Below are positions 23,490-34,210 of a DNA stretch of 64,000 bases, in pieces. Made by a program: the position numbers and the translations under genes. Positions within the stretch are counted from its first letter, which is position 1; every line of letters starts with the position of its first letter. Origin of the DNA: Schizochytrium sp. TIO01. Taxonomy: Eukaryota; Sar; Bigyra; Thraustochytrida; Thraustochytriidae. Where the stretch lies: the NCBI GenBank assembly GCA_004764695.1, contig SMSO01000033.1:325001-389000 (forward strand), written 5' to 3'. The notes beneath the pieces were generated by a model. The model was not told where the DNA came from, ran no database searches, and saw nothing but the letters and a program-made list of their open reading frames with translations.

Positions 23490-23552
23490 CGATTGATTGA
23501 TTCATTCATTCATTCACTCATTCACTCATTCGTCTATTCATCCATCCATCGA
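23490..23552. repeat. (ATTC)n/(ATCC)n degenerate array
   Basis: Degenerate GATT, ATTC, ACTC and ATCC tetramers in tandem. Confidence 0.85.
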
Positions 23553-23629
23553 TATGATAGGTAACAGGATCCACAGACAGTCGATGGAACAAAAGGTAGA
23601 AAGCCAGAACGGCCCTAAGACCCACCTAC

Positions 23630-24380
23630 CGTGGACGTAGGCGTTCCACCAGGCCGCGCCTGCGGTAGGAGTACTTATGGACTGGTAGCGGGGGCGTTCA
23701 TTTCCCGGGGAAGCGAACGAACAGCCATCGCGCGGGGCGGGAAGCCGAGGCCAACGGCGCCGGGAGGGCGCGAGGCGCTCTGTCTGTGCTCCTTTAAGCG
23801 CGCCGACAGCGACCCCCGCGCCGGCAACGCCCCTTCCCCGCTCGCCGCCGGCAGGGCGCGCGCTGCGAGGCAGGCGATACCGGGGCTGCGAGAGCCCATC
23901 CGTGGAAACCGGTTTAGCCCATTCCACCTCCTCGCTGAGAACGGAACAAATGGAACACAAGGAACACCCGCATCCTGGAAAAGAACGGGCTCTAGGCTTT
24001 TACTACTCACTGTTAACGTCGTTCCACCTGTATAGGACCTACCTAGACGATAGATAGTAACGCTGAAGAACGAGCGAAGCGGGATTTTCAAGGCCATGGA
24101 GCTTGAACGAATGAACCTCGACGCCCTTAGAGACCGCAAGAAGCCGCTGCCGACAGCGAGGGCGCTGGCAAGTAGGTCATCCGGCGCCCTCCAATACAGG
24201 CATCCAGGCAGCCATTCAGCCAGGCTTCGCAGCCAGCCAGGCTTCGCAGCGCTCGGGCCAAGGCGAGACCCGAAGGGTTCTTCAATTCATTCGTTCGTTC
24301 ACTCACTCCATCGTTCATTTATCCGCTCGTTCTGTCAAAGCGGTGCTCTTTTGGAACGGACCATGCCAAGCAGGGATTAA
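23630..24380. other. GC-rich islet, no supported gene
   Basis: 23650-23920 is strongly GC-rich, with 130-155-codon frames on both strands. None shows a motif. Direct repeats CAGCCAGGCTTCGCAG are present at about 24218-24250. I cannot support a coding call. Confidence 0.5.
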
Positions 24381-24694
24381 AGTACATCAATAAAATACGC
24401 CAGGTGAGGATAGTGGTTACATACACATTTCGGTAGCAGCTCCCCCTGTGTAGTGTATATGTTAGGTGTGTAGTAGGAGTATGCGGCGTATTTTAATTTA
24501 ATCCGTGCACCAGCAGGTCAGGCGGGGTCTGGAAAGCGAGAAACCCTCAGAAACTCTGCAAAGCGAAGGCAGAGAGGCCGCGACCCTCTGCAGAAGGGAG
24601 GCCTCAGGCCGCCGCACGTCCCTCTGCTCCAGCTTCCGCTCGCCTTGGACCGGTCTCCACCGGCCTTGGAAGCCTCGAGGTCTTCAGGTGTCCA

Positions 24695-24695
24695 C

Positions 24696-24737
<42 letters not shown>
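24695..24737. repeat. (TTTC)n array
   Basis: About ten perfect TTTC units. Confidence 0.95.
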
Positions 24738-25109
24738 GTGCCTTTCACATACAATTTTCCCTTCGCTGCGCCCCTTAGGAGTCCCTTACTATGTCCTATA
24801 GTGGGGTAGGGAAAATACGACATGGGGGTCCTAACGTAAGGCATAGGTAAACCCTACTCTCTGCCGATCTAGCTGTCTAACTACCGAACTCGCTAAGCAA
24901 ACTAACAAACGCGCCGCTCTCTAAGACCTCCGATAGGAGTCCCGATAGGAGTCGCCCGCTGAACGACTGTCCCCTCTGGCTATACCAGGTCCTATTAAAC
25001 TGCGCACAGGAGAGGAGAATGGGGTAGCTAGTCCTTAGGGTACAATTAGGGGTAGCTGGGCCTACGAAGAACGGCTTTTGAGTGATGGATCGTTGTGTCA
25101 TGAAAGAAT

Positions 25110-25262
25110 GAATGATCCATTCATTCACTCATCCGTCCATCCATCCATCCATCCATTTATCGATTAACTGATTGATTGATCCATTCATTCATTCAATCAA
25201 TCAATCAATCATCATCCATTCTTCCGTTCATCCATTCATCGATCAATTGATTGGATGTATAG
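25110..25262. repeat. ATCC/ATTC/ATTG tetramer mosaic
   Basis: About 150 bp made of tandem tetramers that change by one base along the array (GAAT, ATTC, ATCC, GATT, ATTC, AATC, ATCC), ending near an ATCGATCAATTGAT dyad. Confidence 0.88.
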
Positions 25263-25309
25263 CATCACCTAGCTCGACAAGATAGCAAGACCTGGGTCGA
25301 CTGAAGGTT

Positions 25310-25392
25310 TATTTGCTTGTTTATTTATTTATTTATTTATTTATTTGTTTGTTTATTTGTTTGTTTGTTTGTTTGTTTGTTTGTTTGTTTGT
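25310..25392. repeat. (TTTA)n to (TTTG)n array
   Basis: About 80 bp: TTTA units first, then a mixture, then about nine TTTG units, a single array with a transition in unit type. Confidence 0.94.
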
Positions 25393-28300
25393 CTTCATTG
25401 AAGGTCTTCATTGAAGATTGAAGAAAGAAACAGGAATCGCAGATAGACAGACGGACAGACAGACAGAGCCCACTCAGGCGCTCGTAGACGCCCTCCTGCG
25501 GGCCGAGGGCAGGCCCCTACCTACCTGCCTGTCTGCTGTGCTCTGCCGCTCTTCACGCCGCTCGCATGGGAAGCGGGAAGCGCCAGACGACGGAGATGGA
25601 TCGAGGCGCTTTCAGTTTTTATCTTCAGCTTTCCTTCTCTCCCGCTACGTGATGTTAAGTAACTCCTATCCTATAGCACTATCTACCCTCACGCCTAATA
25701 TTCGAGAGGTGTGCGAAGCTAGCTGGAGCAAACCCCCCCCCCACCCTATGCCACTCCTACTGATTGGGTTATGAGGGCCCCGGCACGGACATGATGCACT
25801 GCTGTTCTGCTGTATCACTGATTGGATTGACACGGAGGAAGTTGACGCCAGAATGAAGAATCAGCGCCCACGCAGAGGCTAGCTAGCTGGCTGCCTCGGC
25901 TGCCTTTCCTCACGTACCCGCAGCGGGCCCTACCTTCGCCAGGCCTGTCGAAACCCGCCTCGCTTCGAGTCTCTCGCTCTTCATTGAGGATGATTATCAT
26001 GAATTATACTTTTTTTTTTATTAATATTTTTTTTAATCAAGACATTTGTCGTCTCTCCCGGTCCGCCTGTTCGCTATGCAGTTGTATAGCTGTATCTATG
26101 GAGGTACCATTGGAACTCTAGGTAGGAAGATATTTAGCCGTTTCTAGTAGTAGTCCTACGAAAGCATTATATTATGTACACTTTATTGAGGTCATCTTTT
26201 TTATAAGTTAAAAAATCTCCTTTTCTCGTTTCAATCAAAGTTCTTTTTGGTCACGGTACTTTGAAAAGTCTTTTGGCTTTTTGTTTTGTTTTTTGAAGAT
26301 ATAAAAGGAAAGGGTGAAACTCAAACTGAAGAAATCGCTCATTCAGGTGAGTTTACTGTAATGTTCAAGCTACTCTGCTCCAACGTGGGTACCTAGGTAC
26401 CTACTGGTGGGCTCTGGGTTGTTTTCTATTTTTATTCTGAGTGCCTGGCTGCTAACCCTTTTTCGAGGAGTTTACTTTTCTAGTTATAGTAGAAAATAAA
26501 TATCTGTATAAAAAATCAAGGTCTAGAAGACAGATAGACAGGTGCTAGTGTGATAGGAGGTAGGTACGCTCTAGTAGTTCGAGATGTGCTCATGATACTT
26601 TGGGATTCAAATCGAACTCACTCATTCGAGAGCGAGAGAGATCGAAGGCGCGAAGAGATTGGCTCCAGAGCCAAAATGATACAACGCAGACGCCGCTGAG
26701 GAGGCCACTGGGAGACTAAAGGCGGGAGAGCATGGCAGCGGCAGCGTCCCCGGGAAGAGGGCTTGCTGCCTTGCTGCCTTGCTGCCTCGCTGCCTTCGTT
26801 CGCTCAACGAGGAGCTAGCTTCCTTTTCACGGTGTTGACGTTGACGCCGACGCTGACGCCGACGCTGACGTTGAGGAGGAGTGGAGGGAGATCTCGAATG
26901 AGCTTGAAACGAGTGGATCGAACTCATCCTTGGTACGAGCCGCCTGCCTGGATGCGGTGTGCATGATCATCAATCGTGATGCAGTACAAGCCCGTTCAAC
27001 TCAAAACTTGGACAGGTTTGCTTCTTCGAAGGTCGAGGGAAGTTATGGCTCCGAATGCTGGCGAGGATACGATTGACGACTGGTCGTCGTAAACTAGAAG
27101 ACTCTCTGGGCATATTCCAAAATGCGATTGTGCTCGCGAGCTCTGCCATCGCACTCACTGCCTGCATTTCTGCAAACTTGAGGGAGCTTGACTGGTCAGC
27201 GTCAAACGAGGAGCTCCAAGTCCAGTGCGTACAGTCTCGACTGCCATGTACTATCTATCATGGCAAAACGAGAAGAAGTCAAGGCATCCTAAAGTCATCT
27301 TGAACTTGATAATTGACCTAGCGAGGAAGTAGGTATACTTACCTACCTGCTTCTACTTATCTATAGATCTTTCTGCTGCTGCAGGGCTCTTAAAAGGTTG
27401 GTAGGCAGTAGTTACCTAGTACAGACTTATTACCTACCTGCCATGAGTCGCTAGCGAATTAGCAATGAGTGATTGCTTGGGCTTGAGCTTTCACCCCAAC
27501 CAATTTATCGAGAGGAGTTACTGCCTCTGAGAATAGGCGTACTTGCCAATTTGCAATGATCCTCTCTTTCTTTCCTTTTTTTTTTTTTTTTTCTTTTAAT
27601 TAATTAAAAGATGGCGTCTCATATCTTGGTAGAAAGCATAGGGTAAGAACCATGATCTTTCATTTTCTTGATCTTGATCTGTCTAGCGTATACTCGGCAC
27701 CGTTCGATGACCTAAACAAGGACCGCCACCATGAACTCCGATGAAAGACACATAGACGGCATCTACACCTTCTCCAAATATTGGCACTTCGCCTACAGCG
27801 GCAATCAAGATACCCAGGGAGATTAGCTGTATCTCTAGAGTATACTCCGAGTGTTGTGCTCCTGATCTCCCTCAGCGATATCTAAAACAATTTCTGTAAT
27901 GAACGGATCTCCTGAGCAGTCTCGGAAATAATAGTAATAATAATAATATTTATATGAAGATAAAATGGGTCTGTACATAGTTCGTGTCAATACCATTTTG
28001 TACCATTTTAGTGTAATCTCTGAGTGTGTTCTATACCGCTGTGAGTTGGACTTGAGATCAGTGCAAGCTTTCTTACGATATCGATCTAATGCTAATAGCA
28101 AGAGTAGCAAAAAGAGCACCACCTTCCATAGTTGGTAAAGAGCCTGCACCATTGTAAAGCGTAAGTGGAAACACATCATTGCGCGTCTTGAGCTTGTCCG
28201 CTACACCCATGACCAGAGCGAACGCTGACCCGAGTGATAATTTGAAAGTCTGTTAGATGCAGAATGATTAAGACCTCCTATAACTGGTGCAACATCTTTT

Positions 28301-30920
28301 TGGGGGGGGGGTTAGTTCCTGCAGAATTCCGATATAGCGATTTTTTTCACAATTGTCCTAATGATGATATATGCAATATACGCACTATCGTCGGTGATAC
28401 AGAATAATTAATCAAGTTTGAAATAGCAGAACGAATTTCTCCCAAACAGAGGGCTTCACCTCACGTTGATGAACTCAAAGAAACCTTGAGCTACACTCCA
28501 ACCCAAAAGGTTCTCACGCAGCTTCTAGTATATGCTTTTAAGTCTTTGATACCTGCAGATGAACTAATGCTATGCTCTTCCTCAGAACGCATTGAACCCA
28601 CAGTACATGCATTATGTTGATGTATTGTATTCAAACAGCTCCGAAATAGCAGCTAGTGCCGATATGAGGTTTATTTTCTCACATTACGAGCCATGTGTTC
28701 ACGAATCCGAACCCCCAGCCTACCATCACTTTTCATATGTGATTTGATGAAGCTAGCACCATCCCTCAATAATTCTTTTCTAACAATACGCCCCAGTTTG
28801 GCAATTTTGGTCAAACATCAAATACTATCATCAACATCCTTCCTCAAACGTACAAATAAGGACAACTAAGGAGAGTACAGCAAGCAGTGCTAAGTTCTAA
28901 GACTTGAAAAGAGTGTGCGAATCTCTTATTGCCACCAGGAATGGTCGGATAAACTCTCCCGGAATGAAATGTGCATATTCCAGAACTTGGTTCGTTTATG
29001 GCCTTACAGGCCACCCGGTTACCGACCGTAGAGAACACCGCCGTTTGCTGAGAACACACGCTGTTCCAGATATTGCTTGAAGCTCCAATCATAACTCATG
29101 CTTCACAGCGGGAAATAGTAGTAAGCTCACACTCTCTATAGCCAGAGGCACCCATGTCAGTCAATCATATGACTTGGGTTAAAATCAAGTCAAAGCACTC
29201 ACTCTGATACTTACCTGCCTACGGTGTCTTACGATATGAAGTAAAAGTTTGATTGATGAGAGTGCTTTTGCCTAAATGGAATGTGTACTATTTTATCTTC
29301 TCTGCAACTTTCAAACCTAAAATTTGCGAACAATCGATGTTTAACCGTATGAGCTGTCAACTTGATCTCGTTGTACATTCAGTTGATAGAATCTACCAGC
29401 ACAGCTGATCCAGCTGTAAAATTGCCAAATGACTTCTGAGTCCCTTAATCTAAGTATACCAACCATCGTATGTGCAATTGTTTCCTAACTTTAGTTGGTA
29501 GAATGAGCAGAGTTAATTTGCTTCAAAAAATTAAATCAATTTTCAATTCCAGGCGCTAATTCAGAACTAATCATATTCTGTTATTACCGTTAAGACAGCG
29601 ATTTAAAAAATACCCATAACTTCCATGATGACTTCGATGTCTCTGATGACCTAATGGCTATGCATAAACCACTGTCTTCGTCATCTTCACCTCCACGGAA
29701 CAATCTTGGCGTGGATAATCGCATGTGTACTAATTCGTATCACTGAATGCATGGTTCAAACCCTATGGTGAGCACTGTCACATTGCAATTAGCCTAGCAA
29801 TTTATTTCCAAATTGAACTCAGCACGCGAGAAATGCTGTGTTCTGAACGTCAAGAACCTAATTGTCCTCTTTGTTGCTCTCATTCAATTTCTTTCTTTCT
29901 AATCGATATTATTCCTCATCACAATTATCCAGCTCAAATATACCTCCACACAGCCCCAAAATAATCACCAAATGGCTCCCACCTTTCTTGCCTTACAAAC
30001 TTCAACAATATGCAGACGGGGTAAGCTAGCTACACTCATACCCTCCCAGTTTGAGCCCCACTTCATCCAAACGCAATGACAGCCAAAATAACTAGGCACC
30101 ACCCTAGACCACCATCTACGTCTTCAGATCATTCCAGAAAACTGCATTGGTGCTCCCACTGTCGCTCTCACAGTCGCTCTCAAGATCCCTGTCCAGAGCA
30201 TCTCGCTCTTCCACGAATTTCTTTTGTAAGCGTCAGATTGAATTCGTCGCGCGCTCTCAAAAAGGAAATCCTCCTTTTCCATGAGTCTATTTATTTTTAA
30301 TGAAAAGCCTGTCTGAGGTGAGTTTTATTTTATTGTTAACAGTACCATAGTAGCAACATTAGGTAATTCTAGTTCATTCTTTTTATTTTGATGAATATTT
30401 TCATACTTTATATTTATTTTTTAGGATGCTGCCGTATTGTTAACTTCAATGTGAACTTAGACTTTTCTGAAAAAGAACTCGAACTGGATCAGAATTAGCA
30501 GTAAAGCGCGAACTTGGCGTCAGGGTTGATACCTACAGCAGCGGAGACCACTGCCTGCCAGCGCGAAGCGGCACTGAGCACCACGTTCGTGCGCATTCTG
30601 TCTGCTTTCTGAACGCACGCATTGCCGAGCTTCCACGCCTAGACTTGGCACGAACGTGCACAGGCACTCAACCGCATCGTCTAAGCGGATTAACGGGGAG
30701 AAACACTAGGGGCGCGTTTCGGACATAAGATTTACTTGTGCGCGAGGTACTCTTAGGTGATCAACGCGTGCTCAAAACTCGCAGGCTTTAGGCTTGTCAG
30801 GGTAGTAAACGTTTTCACAGTCGAATCAACTTTGCATTTATTGAGAAGACGAAGAGGTGTATCTGTAAAAACATAGATCACTGTGGTCGGGTGTGCCTGC
30901 AATAATACCCCACTGACAAC
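25393..30920. other. Long region without a supported gene
   Basis: About 5.5 kb. It includes a TATA-like box with a downstream splice-donor match (26299-26350), CTGACGCCGACG repeats near 26835-26875, a poly(T) run near 27575-27592, a G10 run near 28303-28313, and AT-rich unique sequence from 27.6 to 30.4 kb. Several frames of 60-115 codons exist (for example 27835-28179 and 28844-29092, both -) with no domain. Part of 28.4-29.1 kb is locally open in more than one frame and could be a decayed coding sequence, but I cannot say of what. Confidence 0.55.
26299..26350 (+). promoter_or_regulatory. TATA-like box followed by splice-donor-like CAG/GTGAGT
   Basis: ATATAAAAGG at 26299-26308 is a good TATA match. 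About 40 nt later CAGGTGAGT is a good 5' splice-site match. Together they could mark a promoter and short first exon, but no downstream coding sequence was found. Confidence 0.25.
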
Positions 30921-32348
30921 ATGCAGCTCTCCAAGGTCCTAGATGCCCTCGGAAAGGTTAACCAAATGGTGCATCCTTCGTACCGCCATTACCTGCCGTC
31001 TGCAGCGTCCTTCCTCTCGCAGCCGACGACAATTGCCGCTTTGGTAATTGCAGGCGCTGCAGTTGCTGTCTCTCGACGATGCAAGCGAGTGTATGCCGAG
31101 CTAGACGATTCTTCACTCATTGAAGATATGCCCCGCAAGCGTCAGCACCTCTTGGATGATGAAGCGTTGAGTGGTTCGACATCTGTTGTTTCAGACTCCA
31201 ACAATGCCGCAGACGTGAATGCTTCTGATGAAAGAGAGACTGAAACCACCTCGCCTGACCCGAAACTCTCAGAGGATAATCTGATAGAGAATGACCCCTT
31301 GACCCTCCTTGTCGATGAGAACAAGAGCGACGATATGTTCGATGATGACTTGGCAGGTAACACCATCGACGATAAGTTCCAAAGTGATCGTGATGAAGTT
31401 GTCACTTCTCAATCTGAGAATCACAATTCGTCTGCTTCTTTACCTTCCCCATCTCCTGTCAGCGAAAAGCTTGACAATACGTCTCCTGCAGGCATGAAGT
31501 CAAACGTACCCGAAGCCATGAATTTGTCCCAAGGTGATGAGGATAGTCTGTCGGAAACAATGGATACTGAAAAGGATGACCGCAAGATTGCTTCTGAAGA
31601 GCGTATTGATCAGGGTGTGGGCTATGAAAGCGAGAATGAAAATGACGATGAGAAAGCCCCTGTGAGGAACACAACGCAACCAAGAACTACCCAAGAATTG
31701 AGTGAACACAACAAAATGGAGGTTGAGGAAGGTGACAACGATGTTCAACAGCGGAGTGAAGAAGAAGAATCAGTAGGACAAGACGACAACAATTTTTCTG
31801 CTGACGAGGCGGACGAAGAGCAAGAAGACGATCAAGAAGATGATCAAGAAGACGATCAAGAAGACGACCAAGAAGACGATCAAGAAGACGACCAAGAAGA
31901 CGACCAAGAAGACGATCAAGAAGACGATCAAGAAGACGATCAAGAAGACGACGAAAGAGAATTCGCTGATGATGATGATGATGATGATGGGGAACTCCTT
32001 GATGAGGAAAGGCCTTCAACAGTAAGAACTGGACCTAAGTCTATCTCCAAACAACCCAAGTATCCCAAGTTTGCGGACCTACGTGAACGAAACACTCTGC
32101 CATATGACAGTATGACCCCAAAACGCGGTGTTATGCAACTGTCTTCGTCTCATGACAGTAGAAGCAGAGAACAATTGGGATCGATGACTCCGCAGACCCC
32201 TGCCCAGGACATGGCAGCCGGTAACCCTTCTACCGAAAGTGCATCACCCCCCCATTCCCTGACACCTCAACCTACCCAAAAACTCTTCCGCCTTGATGAG
32301 ATTATCGAGGTGATTGATCTTACGGACTCCGCGCCTGTAACAAACTGA
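30921..32348 (+). CDS. Acidic QEDD-repeat protein with N-terminal membrane segment and C-terminal SIM
   Basis: A 475-residue protein of unrecognised family. Residues about 36-51 (TTIAALVIAGAAVAVS) form a short hydrophobic segment followed by RRCKR, consistent with a single membrane anchor. The middle is Ser/Asp/Glu-rich and probably disordered. Residues 301-344 are eleven perfect Gln-Glu-Asp-Asp repeats (12-bp units at 31821-31952), followed by a run of seven Asp. The C-terminus contains VIDLTD at 464-469, a textbook SUMO-interacting motif (hydrophobic V-I-x-L plus acidic flank). The first Met of the frame lies in a plausible position after a long leader. It is convergent with the coiled-coil gene ending at 32566. 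Function is unknown; a SUMO-binding membrane or nuclear acidic protein is an inference from these motifs. Confidence 0.8.
   Translation: MQLSKVLDALGKVNQMVHPSYRHYLPSAASFLSQPTTIAALVIAGAAVAVSRRCKRVYAELDDSSLIEDMPRKRQHLLDDEALSGSTSVVSDSNNAADVNASDERETETTSPDPKLSEDNLIENDPLTLLVDENKSDDMFDDDLAGNTIDDKFQSDRDEVVTSQSENHNSSASLPSPSPVSEKLDNTSPAGMKSNVPEAMNLSQGDEDSLSETMDTEKDDRKIASEERIDQGVGYESENENDDEKAPVRNTTQPRTTQELSEHNKMEVEEGDNDVQQRSEEEESVGQDDNNFSADEADEEQEDDQEDDQEDDQEDDQEDDQEDDQEDDQEDDQEDDQEDDQEDDEREFADDDDDDDGELLDEERPSTVRTGPKSISKQPKYPKFADLRERNTLPYDSMTPKRGVMQLSSSHDSRSREQLGSMTPQTPAQDMAAGNPSTESASPPHSLTPQPTQKLFRLDEIIEVIDLTDSAPVTN
31821..31952 (+). repeat. Coding 12-bp minisatellite (QEDD), 11 units
   Basis: Units of CAAGAAGACGAT with only silent GAC/GAT and GAT/GAC differences. 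Tandem and in frame within the acidic protein gene. Confidence 0.96.
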
Positions 32349-32565
32349 ATGGTTTCAACATATGTTTCACTCTTAATTGCCCCACCAGCGCAGTTCCACT
32401 TTTTTCTTTCCCATGTTCAACAATATGCAAGTGCTCAAGACGTGTTTTCTCTACTCCTGTATAGAAGGAAGACCCAAACTGATGCAACAGTATTTTTAAA
32501 AGTGAATCTTTGATTTTTTGCGTTCTATTCTGGTCAGATACTTTATGTGGTTCATACGGTCAATC

Positions 32566-33642
32566 TTAGTGCTTAGAGTGATAATTTCCACACCCTTTCG
32601 AACTTCGTGCATTATGGCGACCTGCACGAAGCTCTTGCACGCTAAGGCTGACCTGGTCAAGTAGATTATGATGCCGTTGTATCTGCCCAATTCGTTCATC
32701 TTTTCTCAAAATCGCAGATTTGTGCTCCTCGTTTAGCTTATTCGCCTCAACGAGACGTTGCTCTAGCTTCAGCACCTCTGCACGAAGTTCACGCTCTTTC
32801 TCAGCAGCGACAGCAAGTTGCGTCTCATACACTCGGTGTTCCGATTCGAGAGCTTGTAGCTGAGTTTGCAAGGAAGCTGCTCTGCATTCTGCATTCTTAC
32901 GCGCGTCAACCGCACTCTGTATAGCCTTTTCAGAACTTGCATGAGCTTCAGTAACATAAGCTTCTCTGGTTGCATTAAACTCGCACGATTTCTTGTGAAG
33001 TCGAGAAATCTCTTGGTGCGCAGTGTCTCGCTCTACCTTCAGCTTTTGAGTCAATGACTTATTCTGATCACGAAGCAACTTCAACTCAGTATTTGCATTC
33101 TCCAAATGCTGTTTGAGGAGCTCATTGCATTTTTCCAACTCAAGGTTCGATAAATTGTCTTTTCGTAACTTATCAAGGCGCTCTACGCTTGACTGGTACA
33201 TTGAATTGAGCTCTTCAATTTCTGCATCAGAGTGATCTGCTCGACGTTCTAGAGAAGAGAAGTCGTATTCTAGCTGATTACAAAGTTCACTTGTTGTAGC
33301 TCCCTTCATAGAATCTTTCTGAGCTGCAGAACGAAGCATATGATATAGTCGTAGACGCAAGGTTTCCATCTCATCTTGATGAGAAACTTTTGTTGATATC
33401 AACTTTTCTGAACTATCCCTGACTTGAGTCTTCAAATAAGTTATTTCTGCCCGTAAATTGGCCACTGTATCCTGACAGCAAACAAGAAACCCCTGCATGG
33501 TCTTTAGCAAAGCTAGATCATCGTAGGGCTCACTTAATTTTAATTCGCTTGTGCATAGACTAACGCTCATTTCTCGTCTTATTTCACTTCGTATATCAGT
33601 ATCAAACGTGTCTCGCGCTCTCTCTCTTCTTGCAGACAACAT
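32566..33642 (-). CDS. Coiled-coil protein of unknown family
   Basis: A 358-residue protein. The first 30 residues are basic (MLSARRERARD) and the rest, about 55-335, is nearly continuous coiled coil by its heptad-like Leu, Glu, Lys and Gln pattern (for example LRAEITYLKTQV, LLKQHLENANTELKLL and the stretch near VLKLEQRLVEANKLNEEHK). The C-terminal 25 residues are Ser/Arg/His-rich. No catalytic or binding motif is visible. It lies between the convergent acidic-protein gene and the 3' end of PPIL4 on the same strand, with about 570 bp to PPIL4. A cytoskeletal or centrosomal scaffold is common for such proteins, but nothing here proves it. Confidence 0.78.
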   Translation of the reverse strand: MLSARRERARDTFDTDIRSEIRREMSVSLCTSELKLSEPYDDLALLKTMQGFLVCCQDTVANLRAEITYLKTQVRDSSEKLISTKVSHQDEMETLRLRLYHMLRSAAQKDSMKGATTSELCNQLEYDFSSLERRADHSDAEIEELNSMYQSSVERLDKLRKDNLSNLELEKCNELLKQHLENANTELKLLRDQNKSLTQKLKVERDTAHQEISRLHKKSCEFNATREAYVTEAHASSEKAIQSAVDARKNAECRAASLQTQLQALESEHRVYETQLAVAAEKERELRAEVLKLEQRLVEANKLNEEHKSAILRKDERIGQIQRHHNLLDQVSLSVQELRAGRHNARSSKGCGNYHSKH

Positions 33643-34210
33643 CTACAGCGCAAGTCAGTCAACACACAAGAGGCAGTATTGTACTACTCAGGTATTCAAC
33701 AAAGAGCTTCTACTAAACCTGCCCTCGAACTATCTTATTGCGATTCTGAAAGAAAAATAGCCGTTGCATATTTGGGTTGCGCTGCTTGTTGGTGATATTA
33801 GAAAAGAAAGTCAAACCTGACCAAATTGCAAGGTCCAAAAAGATTTGAATGGGGCCCATTCAGTATTGATTTCATTCAAAGTTAGCCATGCAATTTACTT
33901 TACACAATCTTTAAAAAAAGAAAAAGAAAAAGGTATACAAAGAAGCACCAGAAAACATGAACTTCTATCTTCACATTCTACCTGTGGAAAGGCTCGCATG
34001 AGGAGCCCAAGGTCTTAGGGTCTGGGTAAAGAATAGCATGATTACGTCACCCTTCTCTTGTTTGTTTTTCATATTTTGGTCATCTTTTGGTGTATTTTAT
34101 TTTTTAGAGTAGATTGCGCAAAGTAAAATGAGAAATAGTACAGGTTGGAGATTACAGTTTCGAATAATGAGATGAATAAAATCTGAAACAGAGGAGGGCA
34201 ACGCTGATTT
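33643..34210. other. Intergenic region between coiled-coil gene and PPIL4
   Basis: Promoter side of the coiled-coil gene and 3' side of PPIL4. Contains an AATAAA on the minus strand at about 34096-34101, about 110 nt after the PPIL4 stop, as a candidate poly(A) signal. No gene. Confidence 0.6.

Noticed and set aside
29700-29775. tRNA-like B box GGTTCAAACCC
   Set aside because: No matching A box or cloverleaf could be built at the expected distance. No other tRNA was found on a by-eye scan, which is not exhaustive.
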